Assembly: GCA_965140355.1 (NCBI GenBank)
Contig: OZ223193.1
Coordinates: forward strand, 372,001 to 436,000
Length of the DNA stretch: 64,000 nt
Origin: Acetobacterium sp965140355
GTDB taxonomy: Bacteria; Bacillota; Clostridia; Eubacteriales; Eubacteriaceae
Direction of reading: 5' to 3'
The position numbers and the translations under genes are program-made. Shown here piece after piece: positions 35,581 through 45,647 of the stretch. Under the pieces are notes generated by a model. It made no database searches and was not told the origin of the DNA. It was given only the letters and a program-made list of their open reading frames with translations. Each line of letters starts with the position of its first letter. Position 1 is the first letter of the stretch.

Positions 35581-35770
35581 TCAAACCCTTCCCATTATTT
35601 TCGTGCTTTGAGAACTTATTTATGATGCCCTTAAAGAACTGACCCGAAGCAATTTTCAGGTCAGCTCTTTTCATTTTGCACCAACTTTATCAAATAAGGA
35701 TTGCTAATTATAAAAGTGCCAATTTCATTTTTACTTAAAGCATCTGGACCAACTACACAGGGGTAAAAGG

Positions 35771-35878
35771 ATGGAAAAAGAAAAACCGATTCAGAAACGA
35801 ATTATTATTAATCGCCTGAAAATCATCACGGCCACCAAAAAGCTATTTAATACAAATTGGTATTTATTTGGTGATTAA
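35771..35878 (+). CDS. Possible 35-residue peptide
   Basis: An ORF starting at an ATG seven bases after a GGGG site and ending just before the GNAT gene. It is basic and contains a helix resembling the N-terminal end of TetR regulators (IITATKKLF), so it may be a remnant. The evidence is weak. The rest of the 35581-35916 gap shows nothing I can identify. Confidence 0.25.
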   Translation: MEKEKPIQKRIIINRLKIITATKKLFNTNWYLFGD

Positions 35879-35916
35879 AAAAACTTATCTTTAAAAATAA
35901 CAAATCAGGAGGAGCG

Positions 35917-36423
35917 ATGAATTTTATCTTAAGAGAATGGAAAAACGATGATATTAAAGACGTTGCCGCAGTTGCCAACAATGAGAAAATTGCCAACAAC
36001 CTCAGAAATGCATTTCCAAATCCTTATACGTATGAGGACGCCGAGTTTTATGTCAACAGTTGTATCAATGCTGGCGACGAACACCAATATACCCGTGCGA
36101 TTGTCGTTGATGAAAAAGTAGTTGGCAGTATTGGCGTTTTTATGGGTAGTGATGTTTATGATCTAACCGGAGAACTCGGTTATTGGCTGGCGGAAACACA
36201 TTGGGGGCTGGGTATTATGACCGATGCGGTCAAACAGATTTGCAAAGAAGTTTTTGACCGCTATGATATCGTGCGCATCTATGCCGAACCATTTGAACAC
36301 AATAGCGGTTCTCGACGGGTTTTAGAAAAAGCCGGTTTCAACTGCGAAGGGATCATGAAAAACGGCGTTCATAAAAACGGAAAAATTTTCGACTATTGTA
36401 TGTATGCCTTACTTGCCGATTAG
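35917..36423 (+). CDS. GNAT family N-acetyltransferase (RimJ/RimL-like)
   Basis: A 168-residue acetyltransferase. The LREWKNDD start, the acetyl-CoA-proximal segment ELGYWLAETHWGLGIM and the later NSGSRRVLEKAGF motif are typical of RimJ/RimL-type GNAT enzymes that acetylate protein N-termini or small molecules. The substrate is unknown. The start has an AGGAGG site. A terminator follows at 36440. Confidence 0.88.
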   Translation: MNFILREWKNDDIKDVAAVANNEKIANNLRNAFPNPYTYEDAEFYVNSCINAGDEHQYTRAIVVDEKVVGSIGVFMGSDVYDLTGELGYWLAETHWGLGIMTDAVKQICKEVFDRYDIVRIYAEPFEHNSGSRRVLEKAGFNCEGIMKNGVHKNGKIFDYCMYALLAD

Positions 36424-36439
36424 GACAATAACTACCGTT

Positions 36440-36478
36440 AAAAAAGCCATCCAAACAAATAGCTAGATGGCTTTTTTT
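36440..36478. terminator. Terminator of the GNAT gene
   Basis: AAAAAAGCCATC pairs with GATGGCTTTTTT, and T7 follows. Its symmetry allows bidirectional use. Confidence 0.88.
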
Positions 36479-36533
36479 ACCTTAATTTTTTAAGTCTGTT
36501 ATCTTACTTCGATGTCTGCTTACCTTGCGAGCT

Positions 36534-37337
36534 TTATCGCGGGAATATAAAATGCAACCCTAAACTGATTAAAAATGTGATCGTCGAAAAAATGACGCTG
36601 ATCATCAAGATGGCACTGATCATAAAATTATATTGCACCAGATTGAACGGCAGACTAATATATTGCGATACGTTTAAAAAATTAAAGATCAGTAGCAACA
36701 AAAAGATAAAAATCAGTCCGTCAAAACTACCTTTAATATCGGCAAAACTCAATGACATGTGCGACGAGATACAGGTAGTTAAAAACAAAAATATATAAAA
36801 ACGGATATTCTGAAAATTTTCAAAAGCAAAAATCGTTTTTATCAAACCCATATAGGCGTTTGCAATTGCTGCTAAATTTAAATCGCTCAGCGACTGCATC
36901 CCGAGACTGCCAGACAGAATACTGATATAATTTACAAATGCCTGAGGAATCAACAGATTCATTAAGATTACAATGACCAGGATACCCCCAAATATTGGTG
37001 CGATCCCAATAAAAAAGTTGCCAATTCGCTGGTAGATATTTCTTTTTGAAAAGGAGTGATTTACATATCCCAACACGCCATTCTGATCCGGTCGCTGAAA
37101 CAATTTGATCGCCGTGATCCGGTGACGAAAAACTACACATAACAAAGCGTGACTGCACTCGTGAATTGGTGTCCCAATCACTCCGGTGACCATGACCGCA
37201 TTTCTGCCTAAACTACGCTGAAAATTTCTGGCCGCCATTGTTTCCAGGCCCCCTAAAATTAATCCCACCAGAATAATCACCCCAGTAAAATAGATTATTT
37301 CCAGACCCGTTTGAATCAATAAATTAACGATCTCCAT
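36534..37337 (-). CDS. Membrane protein with an M50-like HExxH site
   Basis: A 267-residue membrane protein with about six hydrophobic helices. HECSH at residues 59-63 lies at the end of the second hydrophobic segment and IGIAPIFGG follows the third, an arrangement reminiscent of M50 intramembrane zinc metalloproteases. A clear third-ligand aspartate motif (NxxPxxxxDG type) is not seen, so activity is uncertain. Start context is weak (no clear Shine-Dalgarno). It stands alone. Confidence 0.6.
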   Translation of the reverse strand: MEIVNLLIQTGLEIIYFTGVIILVGLILGGLETMAARNFQRSLGRNAVMVTGVIGTPIHECSHALLCVVFRHRITAIKLFQRPDQNGVLGYVNHSFSKRNIYQRIGNFFIGIAPIFGGILVIVILMNLLIPQAFVNYISILSGSLGMQSLSDLNLAAIANAYMGLIKTIFAFENFQNIRFYIFLFLTTCISSHMSLSFADIKGSFDGLIFIFLLLLIFNFLNVSQYISLPFNLVQYNFMISAILMISVIFSTITFLISLGLHFIFPR

Positions 37338-37583
37338 CTGCGCTTCTCTTTTCTATCCTTAAGTTTCTATCCTGTCAAATTCTCATAATACTTCTGCAAC
37401 AGGATTTTACTATTATACAAGAATATTATTGAATTTTTCATTAAAGTACTCGGCTAGCTTCACCTATCATCTTTTAACAAATCATCAATTTTGAAAATAA
37501 CTCTTAAACTATTTATTTTCCCCACCATTTTCAACTTTGATCCTCTCCAACTTGACTGATTTTGTTAAATATTTTAAAATTCC

Positions 37584-38792
37584 TTACAATAAAATAACCT
37601 TCACGGGCTCACCTGCTTTGACGTTATTTTTTCCAGCTGCAATTTCGATCAGGCAATTGCAATCTTTCAGCGATGCCAACATCCCTGACGCATGCCCACC
37701 CACCGGCAGTTTAACCCTGCCCTCTTCGTAGATTGCCCAAACAAAACGTTTGACTTCGCTTTTCCGAGAAAAATCACTTTCCAAAACGCCCGTTGTTTCT
37801 TTTGTCAAAACGGTCTGATCCCGCGACATCTTGCCAAGGGCAGGTCTTGCTAAAAGCTCAAAGGTCGTCAATGCCGCAAAGGGGTTCCCCGATAAATCAA
37901 GGATTGCTTTATTTTCTAAGATCGAAAACATTGCTGCTGTTCCCGGCTTGAAATTAACCTTCCAAAATTTACGGTCAACCGCCAGTTTGGGCAACACATC
38001 ATGAAAAATATCCTTTTCACCAACTGAAACCCCGCCAGTCGTGATCACCAAATCAGCAACGGCTAACGCCTGCTTCATTTTTTCGGTCACAATATCCACA
38101 TCATCACCACATTGCTGGAGATAAACCGGATTGATTGAAAGCTCTTTTAAACGAGCCGCGATAAAAAATAAATTACTATTGTAAATTTTTCCTTGATCCA
38201 ACGACAAACCCGGCGGATAAAGTTCTTCACCAGTGACAAGCAGCGCCACTTTGGGTTGACTGAAAACATTAACAACGGGCGTTCCCATACTTGCCAGCAA
38301 CGCTAGATGAACAAAGTTTAGTTTCTCCCCAGCTGATATCAATTTCGTCCCTTTTTTATAATCTTCACCACGATAACAATAGTTTTGATACGGTTTTAAG
38401 GCGGTATATATTTTCACGACCGCGTCACCATAATCAGTGTCTTCCTGCCGGATCACACAATTAGCACCCTTCGGCATCATGGCACCGGTCATAATCCGCA
38501 CCGCCTGACCCGATTTTAAGGTTAAATCGCTGGCATCCCCGGCAAAAATTTTACCAACGACCTCGCACACCACAGGATTTTCCCGACTGGCGCCGACGGT
38601 ATTTTCCGCGATCAGGGCATACCCATCTAATGGAGATCGCTCAAAGGGGGGATTGTCAATCGTTGCAACAACATCTTGGGCTGAAATACGCTTAAGCGAA
38701 TCCAAAATCCCCACTGTTTCTTTTTCATCTATTTGTTTAACGTTTTCAATAATAATCTTCACGGCTTCTGCTAATTCGATTCTCTGAAACAT
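37584..38792 (-). CDS. moeA: Molybdopterin molybdotransferase MoeA
   Basis: A 402-residue enzyme that inserts molybdate (or tungstate) into molybdopterin. Recognised from PPFERSPLDGYA, AVRIMTGAMMPKGAN, TGEELYPPG, TTGGVSVGEKD and LSGNPFAA. The domain order and length match MoeA. Acetogens need the cofactor for formate dehydrogenase and related enzymes. The start has a GAGGCGG site. No other molybdenum-cofactor gene is in the window. Confidence 0.93.
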   Translation of the reverse strand: MFQRIELAEAVKIIIENVKQIDEKETVGILDSLKRISAQDVVATIDNPPFERSPLDGYALIAENTVGASRENPVVCEVVGKIFAGDASDLTLKSGQAVRIMTGAMMPKGANCVIRQEDTDYGDAVVKIYTALKPYQNYCYRGEDYKKGTKLISAGEKLNFVHLALLASMGTPVVNVFSQPKVALLVTGEELYPPGLSLDQGKIYNSNLFFIAARLKELSINPVYLQQCGDDVDIVTEKMKQALAVADLVITTGGVSVGEKDIFHDVLPKLAVDRKFWKVNFKPGTAAMFSILENKAILDLSGNPFAALTTFELLARPALGKMSRDQTVLTKETTGVLESDFSRKSEVKRFVWAIYEEGRVKLPVGGHASGMLASLKDCNCLIEIAAGKNNVKAGEPVKVILL

Positions 38793-39026
38793 CTAACCGC
38801 CTCTTTCTTTTTTTGTTTTATTTAAAATCCGCATGATCTTAACGACCAGCTGTCTTGATATTATTTTGTCAAATTATTTGTGTTATACCCCATAAAGAAT
38901 ATCAATTCAACACCACTCGATTGGAGTTATTTGCTGTTATCAGCCTTTATTTTTCTAAGTTAGATAGTATTTTTTCAATAAGATTACCATTTCTGCTTTT
39001 TAAGCTCTATTTTTGACAAACATTTT

Positions 39027-42000
39027 TTAATTAATATTATGTATTTGCACATCAACAGCGGCATCTTCACTTCTAACCTCATATCGCCGTTCTGGTTTCC
39101 CATACACATTTACCAATTGGTGACTCGTTGAAAAAGAATTGTCCTCAATATAATTTTCACTCCCAAAAATCAGTGCTTCAATCGCCTGTGAATGCTGTTC
39201 ATTCCAACTGGTCTGACTTTTACATAATTCTTCAACTTTTTTAATTAACATGAGATTTTCCACATTAGCAGTTTCATCATCAGGCATAATAATAAACAGA
39301 TAATCCCGTGAACGGCTAATCGCAACATTAATAATATTTAGCTTATTAAGAAACATCTCCCGCGAAGACGTAATTTTCGGGGGTGGATTAAACAAAGCAA
39401 TAATAATATCGCATTCATCGCCTTGAAATCCGTGGATCGTGCCCACCTGAACATCAATATTATTTGGCAATATAAAAGAAGACATCAATTTATCGACCAA
39501 ATCAGCCTGGGCACGATAAGGCGCAATTACACCTATTCGGAACAACTCATTTTGACATGCCAATTTAATCACCGAAGAAAGATATTTTATAAATTCGTAA
39601 ATAAACAGCGCTGAATAGACTTGATAGTTACTTTTGTTTTGTAATCGCTTCGGATGATAGATACTTTCGTATTTGCTGACCGGAAATTTAATGATATTCA
39701 ACGATTTCATTTCAAAAAAGTCATCAATTAATAACTGTCGCTGACTATCTGTGGTACGATGGTGTTTTAACACCCCATCATAGGCAAGATGGCTAAATAT
39801 TTCACCAATTTCTGGAATACTCCGGTATTGAGTTGTCAAAAGCTTAACCGGATATTGATAAGGAATCGTTATCGGTTCAGAAAATGAATCGAGTTTCACC
39901 ATCGTATAGATATTTTCATTCTTCCAGATAGTTACCGTCGTAATAGGTTCGATTTGAAAAGGATCACCGGCAATAATGAACTTTTTAGGCGTCTTCTTAT
40001 ATAACGGAAAAACAATATTAATTAGCGGTATCATCGACGCTTCATCAATGATAATATAGTCCCATTGCAGTGCATTTAAGTGAAGTCTGGTATTATTATC
40101 CGGTAAAAAATAATCATATGGAAAGCGCGCAATCGTCGTCACCGTTACATTTCTTGGTGTTTTTCGGATATCAAACGACTTATCGCGTAAAACATTGCTT
40201 TGCTCAATAACCTTGTCATTGGTTGTTCCAAAACGAATGAGCCAATCATTGTAGCTGTGGTCTGCGCCCATTTCGTTCATAAGTCGACGGACGAGAACAT
40301 CCGCGGCTTTATTCGTTGGGGTTAAAACGAGAACTTTCAAATCATCAATTTCCTGCATGATGGGGTAAATCACTTTACTCGCCAGATACGTTGTTTTCCC
40401 TGTTCCCGGGGGACCAAAAACGAATTCAATATTTTCACAGAGATTTTCCTGCAAATTGTAGTCATCCTCGAAACCTAGCAAATTAAACTGTTTTCGAAGT
40501 TCCTCTAAAAGAAAAACCGGATTTTGGGCTTCTATTTTAGCCTCTTCAACAAGCGATAAATCTACCCCTTCGATTTGAGCATTGGTTTTTAATTTTGCCC
40601 GTAACGTATATGATTTTACATTGACAACTTCAACGGCAACTTTAATCGAGGGCTGATTAAAAAAATGTAATACTAGCGGAATATCTGAAAGATCTTCCAT
40701 TGAGTATGGTATGTAACGACTCGGATGCTTCAGAATAAGCGTTCTTTCTGATCCTTCCTCATGTTCGACTTTAGAGAAAGTAATCGAGATTTCTCTACTA
40801 TTAGCATTGTTCTCTCCTGAATTTATTGCTTCTAGTTCAAGTATCGCTTTGAACCATCCGTAGGTATATTTCCGAGCCGTTAATGCCTGTTGTGTTAACG
40901 CTTCAAGACGTGCGATACTCTCAATTTCATCGGCACCTCGTTGTTTTGCCTGTTCAATTTTTTTACTAAAGTCGATTGAAGGTTTTGTGTAATCATCTTC
41001 ATCGGAATTAATCAAAGATTCATTCTCAGAAGGCGTGTCCGTTTCGCTTTCTTTTCGGCCTGAAATTGCTCGTTTCGAAATCTCTTTTGCTACCCGAGAA
41101 ACCGCAGAATTTTTGATAATCTCTTCAGCTTCCGGTTGTTCTTTCCCATTATCGTCTTTATGTGAAAGAGGCGTCGGTTGCTTTTGCGACCGATAATCTG
41201 CAACAAAACGATTTAACTCATCAAAAGGGATATCAGCCAAATCATCTGCAAATTTAATTTTAGCGCGTTGCTCATCTGTTAAATAATTATCTTCCGCACT
41301 GTCACTATTTTCTTTTATTTCTAATAAACCCAAAAGTTTAATCGCTTCAGAACTGGATAAATCATAAACGGGAGAAAGCATTTTCACTGTCACGTTTTTA
41401 GCTGAAACCAGCTCGCTTTTATTGTTAAATAACCAAGGTTCATTGAGTAGTCGAGTAGCTTCTTCCGAACAAAAGAATTCATGCTGACTACTACGATAAA
41501 AATAGTCATATCGGCCCCAAAAAACATCGCCATCATAACCATTTTTAACATATTTAAGCAGTTGATTCCATATGATAACAGATAATTCAATATCACTAAG
41601 TAAAGTTAGCGTTTCTATTATTTCTTTACAACCGTCAATATATTGATTGGTCCACTTCTGAGCCCTCGTTGAATGATGCCAATCTGTATTTAATAGATGC
41701 GCGTCATCGCTACCCATCGAATATGGAACAATCCTAGGTTCATCACTAACTCCCAGCTCCATTAAAAATTTCAAAAGATATTTTTCGTTACTTGAATCCG
41801 TTATCAGTGACTGATATTCATCCCAAGCTATAAAGCGTGTGTCAGGTTTATAACTAAACCATTTTTTCAAATCCTCATTGGGAAAATATAAATTCTCACC
41901 CTTACCACGATAAAGCGTATCATTTTCTGCCACACGATACAAAATAAAGTTGCATTTTTTTATAAGCTCAATAAATCTTTCCTGTTCCACTGCTGGACAT

Positions 42001-43790
42001 TCTTTGTAATACCTAAAGAATTTCTTGAAATGTAATCTGGTGTCTAGCAGACCTTTATTGCTCTGATATATAGGTAGAATCTTATTATATATTTCATCTT
42101 TAAGCGAAGGTTCTGAAATCCCAAGGTTTTTAACAAATCCAGCTGTTTCCGAATTTTCCAGCAGTTCTTTCTTAAGCGTTTGGTAGCCACTTCCCTCTTC
42201 AGTCGGTAAAAACAAAATGGCTTGATCATTTTTGTCAAATGCCGCGACCGCTTTGTTTTCTTGGTTTAAAAAAATCGGTTTTGATTTAATTAATTTAATC
42301 CGTCCGCTTGTTTCAAAAATATACTTATAAAATTTATGTAACCAGTTAACGGATTGCATTTCAATAAAACTTATTTTAATTGATTTTATAATTCTTTCAT
42401 GGTCATACCAATAATTTGTAATCGAATCAATATACTCTGCAAGCTTTTTATTCGTACGTGATGTTTCATCTCTGCCAATAGAAGCGAACACCCATTTAGC
42501 ATTCGGATTTTCAGATATAACCGCTAACTGCTCATTGGAAAACACCTCGGCTATCTGAGGAACAGTGGCCCAGTAGGCATTTGCTGCTGAAGCAAAACCA
42601 TCAAAACTTGGCAGTAATTCTTCATAGTTGAGGGTGTTTTTAATAGCACTGTAAAATGGCAGAAACGAAATTCTATTTTTATCATTAACACTATTAAATT
42701 TACTTTCATCATATGGAATAATCTTAAAGATTGCGTCATCAATCAGCATCAAACCGCGTCGCTGTCCAATTTCTTTCAAATAGCTGATACTATCAGCTGC
42801 TAATATCGAAAGCAAAGCAATCATATCTTGATTATGTTTTTCCCCGGCTTTAATCCCTTCACGACTATCCGTGAGTAAAAAGGGTGCCTGTATCATAAAG
42901 TTAAGACCGGTATTTTCTTTGGTTGGAAAAAAACAAAATGCTGCATGGTGAGAAGCGGTCAACTTCCCCTCTTTATTTAATTCGTATCCTACCGAATATC
43001 TAAGACCCTGTTCATCTGTTCGCGAAAAAAGCCACAATTTGTCTCCAATGACTTTTCTCTCATCATTCTCACAAATTTGTGACATATCAAAAAGACATGC
43101 CTCGGTATTTTCAAAGATTATTTTTTCACAAACTGATCGGGTATATTTCCCTGATTGTTCTAAACTTTCATAGCAAACTTCATTAAGATTAGTCAAGAAT
43201 AAAATCGGATACACTAATGTATTCAATTTGTGCGAAATATCTTCATAAGCCTCTTCCTGACTTCTATCATTATGGTCAAAAGGAAATACGAATAATGTTT
43301 CTCCAGATTTTCTACTGGCATAATCATTATCGATTTTCACCGGAACAATGAATCGCTCAATCCGAAATTGAAAATCCGGATCATAGACACTGGGGGTTTG
43401 AGTATATTGAAAAACAGCCTTAAACCCAACCCCGAATTTTCCAATTGAAGCCATTGTTTTGTTTGAGTTTGCAATTGAGGTAATCGCATTGATATCCCCT
43501 AGCTTACCATTATCACTATCCGCTTCTTCTGTATCTGGATTAGAAATAGAAAATCTTCTCGTTCCGTTGTGAGCGAAAATCAACTCGTCTTTGTGCAACT
43601 CAAATCTTACGGATGTAGCCCCTGCATCATCAGCATTTTGCAGCAGTTCATAAATAAAATGTGCTTGATCGGAATATTTTTCCACTACACTGGTTTTTAC
43701 CCCGCGCATATATGGTTGTTCAAGTAAATCGGCCCCACTAGCTCGATACTTTGTCAATGCCTCAAAGTATCGTTCATCCTGTTGATTCAC
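39027..43790 (-). CDS. Giant Hsp90-like ATPase plus SF1 helicase protein
   Basis: A 1587-residue protein. Residues about 25-300 form a GHKL/sacsin-type ATPase domain with N-box ELLQNADDAGAT and a GKFGVGFKAVF lid. The middle region is unrecognised. Residues about 1110-1520 form a superfamily I (UPF1/DNA2-like) helicase with GPPGTGKTT (about 1126-1134), DEAS, QYRS, GTIHGFQGDE and VAISRSRD. Such architectures occur in bacterial defence islands and in eukaryotic regulators of nucleic acids, but I cannot assign a named system. It starts at a GTG after GGGGGG. It lies beside, not inside, the tRNA-Val element. Confidence 0.8.
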   Translation of the reverse strand: MNQQDERYFEALTKYRASGADLLEQPYMRGVKTSVVEKYSDQAHFIYELLQNADDAGATSVRFELHKDELIFAHNGTRRFSISNPDTEEADSDNGKLGDINAITSIANSNKTMASIGKFGVGFKAVFQYTQTPSVYDPDFQFRIERFIVPVKIDNDYASRKSGETLFVFPFDHNDRSQEEAYEDISHKLNTLVYPILFLTNLNEVCYESLEQSGKYTRSVCEKIIFENTEACLFDMSQICENDERKVIGDKLWLFSRTDEQGLRYSVGYELNKEGKLTASHHAAFCFFPTKENTGLNFMIQAPFLLTDSREGIKAGEKHNQDMIALLSILAADSISYLKEIGQRRGLMLIDDAIFKIIPYDESKFNSVNDKNRISFLPFYSAIKNTLNYEELLPSFDGFASAANAYWATVPQIAEVFSNEQLAVISENPNAKWVFASIGRDETSRTNKKLAEYIDSITNYWYDHERIIKSIKISFIEMQSVNWLHKFYKYIFETSGRIKLIKSKPIFLNQENKAVAAFDKNDQAILFLPTEEGSGYQTLKKELLENSETAGFVKNLGISEPSLKDEIYNKILPIYQSNKGLLDTRLHFKKFFRYYKECPAVEQERFIELIKKCNFILYRVAENDTLYRGKGENLYFPNEDLKKWFSYKPDTRFIAWDEYQSLITDSSNEKYLLKFLMELGVSDEPRIVPYSMGSDDAHLLNTDWHHSTRAQKWTNQYIDGCKEIIETLTLLSDIELSVIIWNQLLKYVKNGYDGDVFWGRYDYFYRSSQHEFFCSEEATRLLNEPWLFNNKSELVSAKNVTVKMLSPVYDLSSSEAIKLLGLLEIKENSDSAEDNYLTDEQRAKIKFADDLADIPFDELNRFVADYRSQKQPTPLSHKDDNGKEQPEAEEIIKNSAVSRVAKEISKRAISGRKESETDTPSENESLINSDEDDYTKPSIDFSKKIEQAKQRGADEIESIARLEALTQQALTARKYTYGWFKAILELEAINSGENNANSREISITFSKVEHEEGSERTLILKHPSRYIPYSMEDLSDIPLVLHFFNQPSIKVAVEVVNVKSYTLRAKLKTNAQIEGVDLSLVEEAKIEAQNPVFLLEELRKQFNLLGFEDDYNLQENLCENIEFVFGPPGTGKTTYLASKVIYPIMQEIDDLKVLVLTPTNKAADVLVRRLMNEMGADHSYNDWLIRFGTTNDKVIEQSNVLRDKSFDIRKTPRNVTVTTIARFPYDYFLPDNNTRLHLNALQWDYIIIDEASMIPLINIVFPLYKKTPKKFIIAGDPFQIEPITTVTIWKNENIYTMVKLDSFSEPITIPYQYPVKLLTTQYRSIPEIGEIFSHLAYDGVLKHHRTTDSQRQLLIDDFFEMKSLNIIKFPVSKYESIYHPKRLQNKSNYQVYSALFIYEFIKYLSSVIKLACQNELFRIGVIAPYRAQADLVDKLMSSFILPNNIDVQVGTIHGFQGDECDIIIALFNPPPKITSSREMFLNKLNIINVAISRSRDYLFIIMPDDETANVENLMLIKKVEELCKSQTSWNEQHSQAIEALIFGSENYIEDNSFSTSHQLVNVYGKPERRYEVRSEDAAVDVQIHNIN

Positions 43791-44237
43791 AAAAAGCCCC
43801 CCTTAAAGAAAACCTTTGAACAGCGTTAGAAACTGCTCATTAATATTTTGCATAGCATTCTAAATTTTTCTCTTTAACTATAGTGTTTATATCAAAAACA
43901 AATTCATAAATCTTGCTATTCAATAACAAAAAACTAAGTGCTCCGTTTTTTAATTTTCCGAGAATCAATATGCTTTTCTTTATCATAACTCATGATCAGA
44001 CCTCAAAAGGTCATTTAACTAAAACCTTATTTACGTCATACTGCACTTGTTTGGTGCCATCCTTTTTATTATACGCCACCACCCAACTATTTGCCAGACT
44101 AAATATCCATTTTATCGCCACGCACACGCCTTTTATTCACCTTCCCGCTAATAATTTCTTCTATCGAGCGATCATACAATAATATCGTTTAAACGCATTG
44201 CAAAAGGCTCCTTCTATTAATAGTTCTCTTTTTTTCT
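43791..44237. other. 447-base gap with a possible degenerate ORF
   Basis: The helicase promoter region occupies the left part. On the minus strand 44011-44127 reads as a 38-codon ORF from a GTG with a protein-like composition (contains SWVVAYNKKDGTKQ), followed by a small GACCT/AGGTC hairpin. It may be the tail of a lost gene. Nothing else is supportable. Confidence 0.3.
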
Positions 44238-45215
44238 TTAATCATTATAGGTATCAACCAATTGTCCGCTGCTGTCATATAACTCAGCCGGGTCACTCTT
44301 GCTGTTGTTCCAGGTGCCACCACCATCCAGCCAATGAAAATCGATCCCTGAATTATTGGCTGAATCACCAACCTTAACTATGGCACCCGCCGCTAAACTA
44401 AATGCCGGAAAAGTAAACGACTGATTCCCTAACACCGATACAATTTTCCAACCAGTTAAGTCAACGGCATTTCCGCTGGAATTTTTGATCACAATATATT
44501 CGGCTTTTTTATCCAGTTCGCTAATAGTGACACCAGAACTGGCCTGTCCATCTTGATTGTTGATGCCCAGTTCCTCATTTACTTTATCGGGATTAACATT
44601 ATCAAACTCATCATGAATCACCTTGCCTTTTAAAGTGTAGGTATAACTATAATGGTTTGGAATCTGGGTTGTCGTATTTGGATATGTGATCTCCGCGGTA
44701 AAATTGGTACAACCACCAGCATCACGAATGACTTTTTCCATATAAGCTTGATCGCCGTGTCTGTTCAGAGTACTCTCTTGTGGGGTGATATTATAAGCAT
44801 TTGAAACACCGCCAAGAGAATCGGCAATGACATGACCTTCATCCAGAGTTGGACTTTCAACCCCAGGCACTTTTGCTTCATCCGAATAATATCTTCCCGT
44901 GGAAAGAACTGGTTCTTTTGTATCATCCTGCAAAATAATTTTAGCTGCCGTTACTTTGATTAGTTGCCCATATTCATTAGTATAACCATAATACTCGCGA
45001 TCCCCAAAACCAATATCCACAACCACATTGGGCTGGCGTTGTCCCGATTGATCACCACCATCAACTTGAATAAGGTTATACCCTTCAAAATCCGGTTTAT
45101 TTTCTACCGAAAGCCCACCGCAACCTGAAAATACAAACAAAGATAAGCATATCAGTGTAAAAAGAACAGCTTCTTTCCTTAGTATCCTTTTACCTAAATC
45201 TTTAATTTTAATCAT
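44238..45215 (-). CDS. Secreted lipoprotein nuclease with a lamin-tail domain
   Basis: A 325-residue protein. An N-terminal signal ends in a lipobox-like FSGC, so it is probably lipid-anchored outside the cell. Residues about 45-225 form a DNA/RNA non-specific endonuclease of the EndA type, with a DEGHVIADSLGG active site (DRGH variant) and the NITPQ segment with a following Asn. The C-terminal 100 residues form a lamin-tail domain (VTISELDKKAEYIVIKN and WKIVSVLGNQSFTFP). It likely degrades extracellular DNA. The start at 45215 has AAGGGG nine bases upstream. It lies just outside the left att site. Confidence 0.82.
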   Translation of the reverse strand: MIKIKDLGKRILRKEAVLFTLICLSLFVFSGCGGLSVENKPDFEGYNLIQVDGGDQSGQRQPNVVVDIGFGDREYYGYTNEYGQLIKVTAAKIILQDDTKEPVLSTGRYYSDEAKVPGVESPTLDEGHVIADSLGGVSNAYNITPQESTLNRHGDQAYMEKVIRDAGGCTNFTAEITYPNTTTQIPNHYSYTYTLKGKVIHDEFDNVNPDKVNEELGINNQDGQASSGVTISELDKKAEYIVIKNSSGNAVDLTGWKIVSVLGNQSFTFPAFSLAAGAIVKVGDSANNSGIDFHWLDGGGTWNNSKSDPAELYDSSGQLVDTYND

Positions 45216-45407
45216 TTTTCCATGCCCCTTATCAATTTTCATTTTAATATTACTTCATTTTATATGAAAAGTTAAATAACTACAATAGCTTTGGCATAAC
45301 TCTATTATTAGCCTTATTAGGCTATCCGGTATTTCCTCTTAATTCTTGATAGTTGTCAGACCGTATGAAAATGCTTGCGTAAAACATTTGGGGGAATCTT
45401 AAAAGGG

Positions 45408-45488
45408 CATAAAAAAAGCGCCCCCAAAGGACGCTATACTATCATAAATGGTGATCCTGAATGGACTTGAACCATCGACCCCTACCAT
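45408..45488. repeat. Left attachment site (attL) of the tRNA-Val element
   Basis: An 81-base direct repeat of 58722-58802 with one substitution and two length differences in homopolymers. It contains the 3' half of tRNA-Val (45449-45488, including the encoded CCA) and a copy of the tRNA terminator (45411-45434). Confidence 0.92.
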
Positions 45489-45513
45489 ATGATAAATGGC
45501 TTTAAACAGCTTT

Positions 45514-45613
45514 TTCTAGGCCTTTATAGAACTATTAAAAACTATTATCAACCAAATTTAAGCATCATCTTATGTTAAAAATATGTTTAAAATTTACTAC
45601 TGACCAATCTCTT
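45514..45613. repeat. Element-end repeat, copy 1
   Basis: The sequence just inside attL (about 100 bases ending in GACCAATCTCTT) resembles 48742-48844 at roughly three quarters identity by eye. No gene lies in 45489-45647. Confidence 0.6.
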
Positions 45614-45647
45614 TTTCCTTTCTATACATAAGTTTAAGAATACAAAA

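Noticed and set aside
43913..44182. An 89-codon plus-strand ORF in the gap upstream of the helicase gene
   Set aside because: No ribosome binding site, composition is not protein-like, and the opposite strand reads more like a decayed gene.
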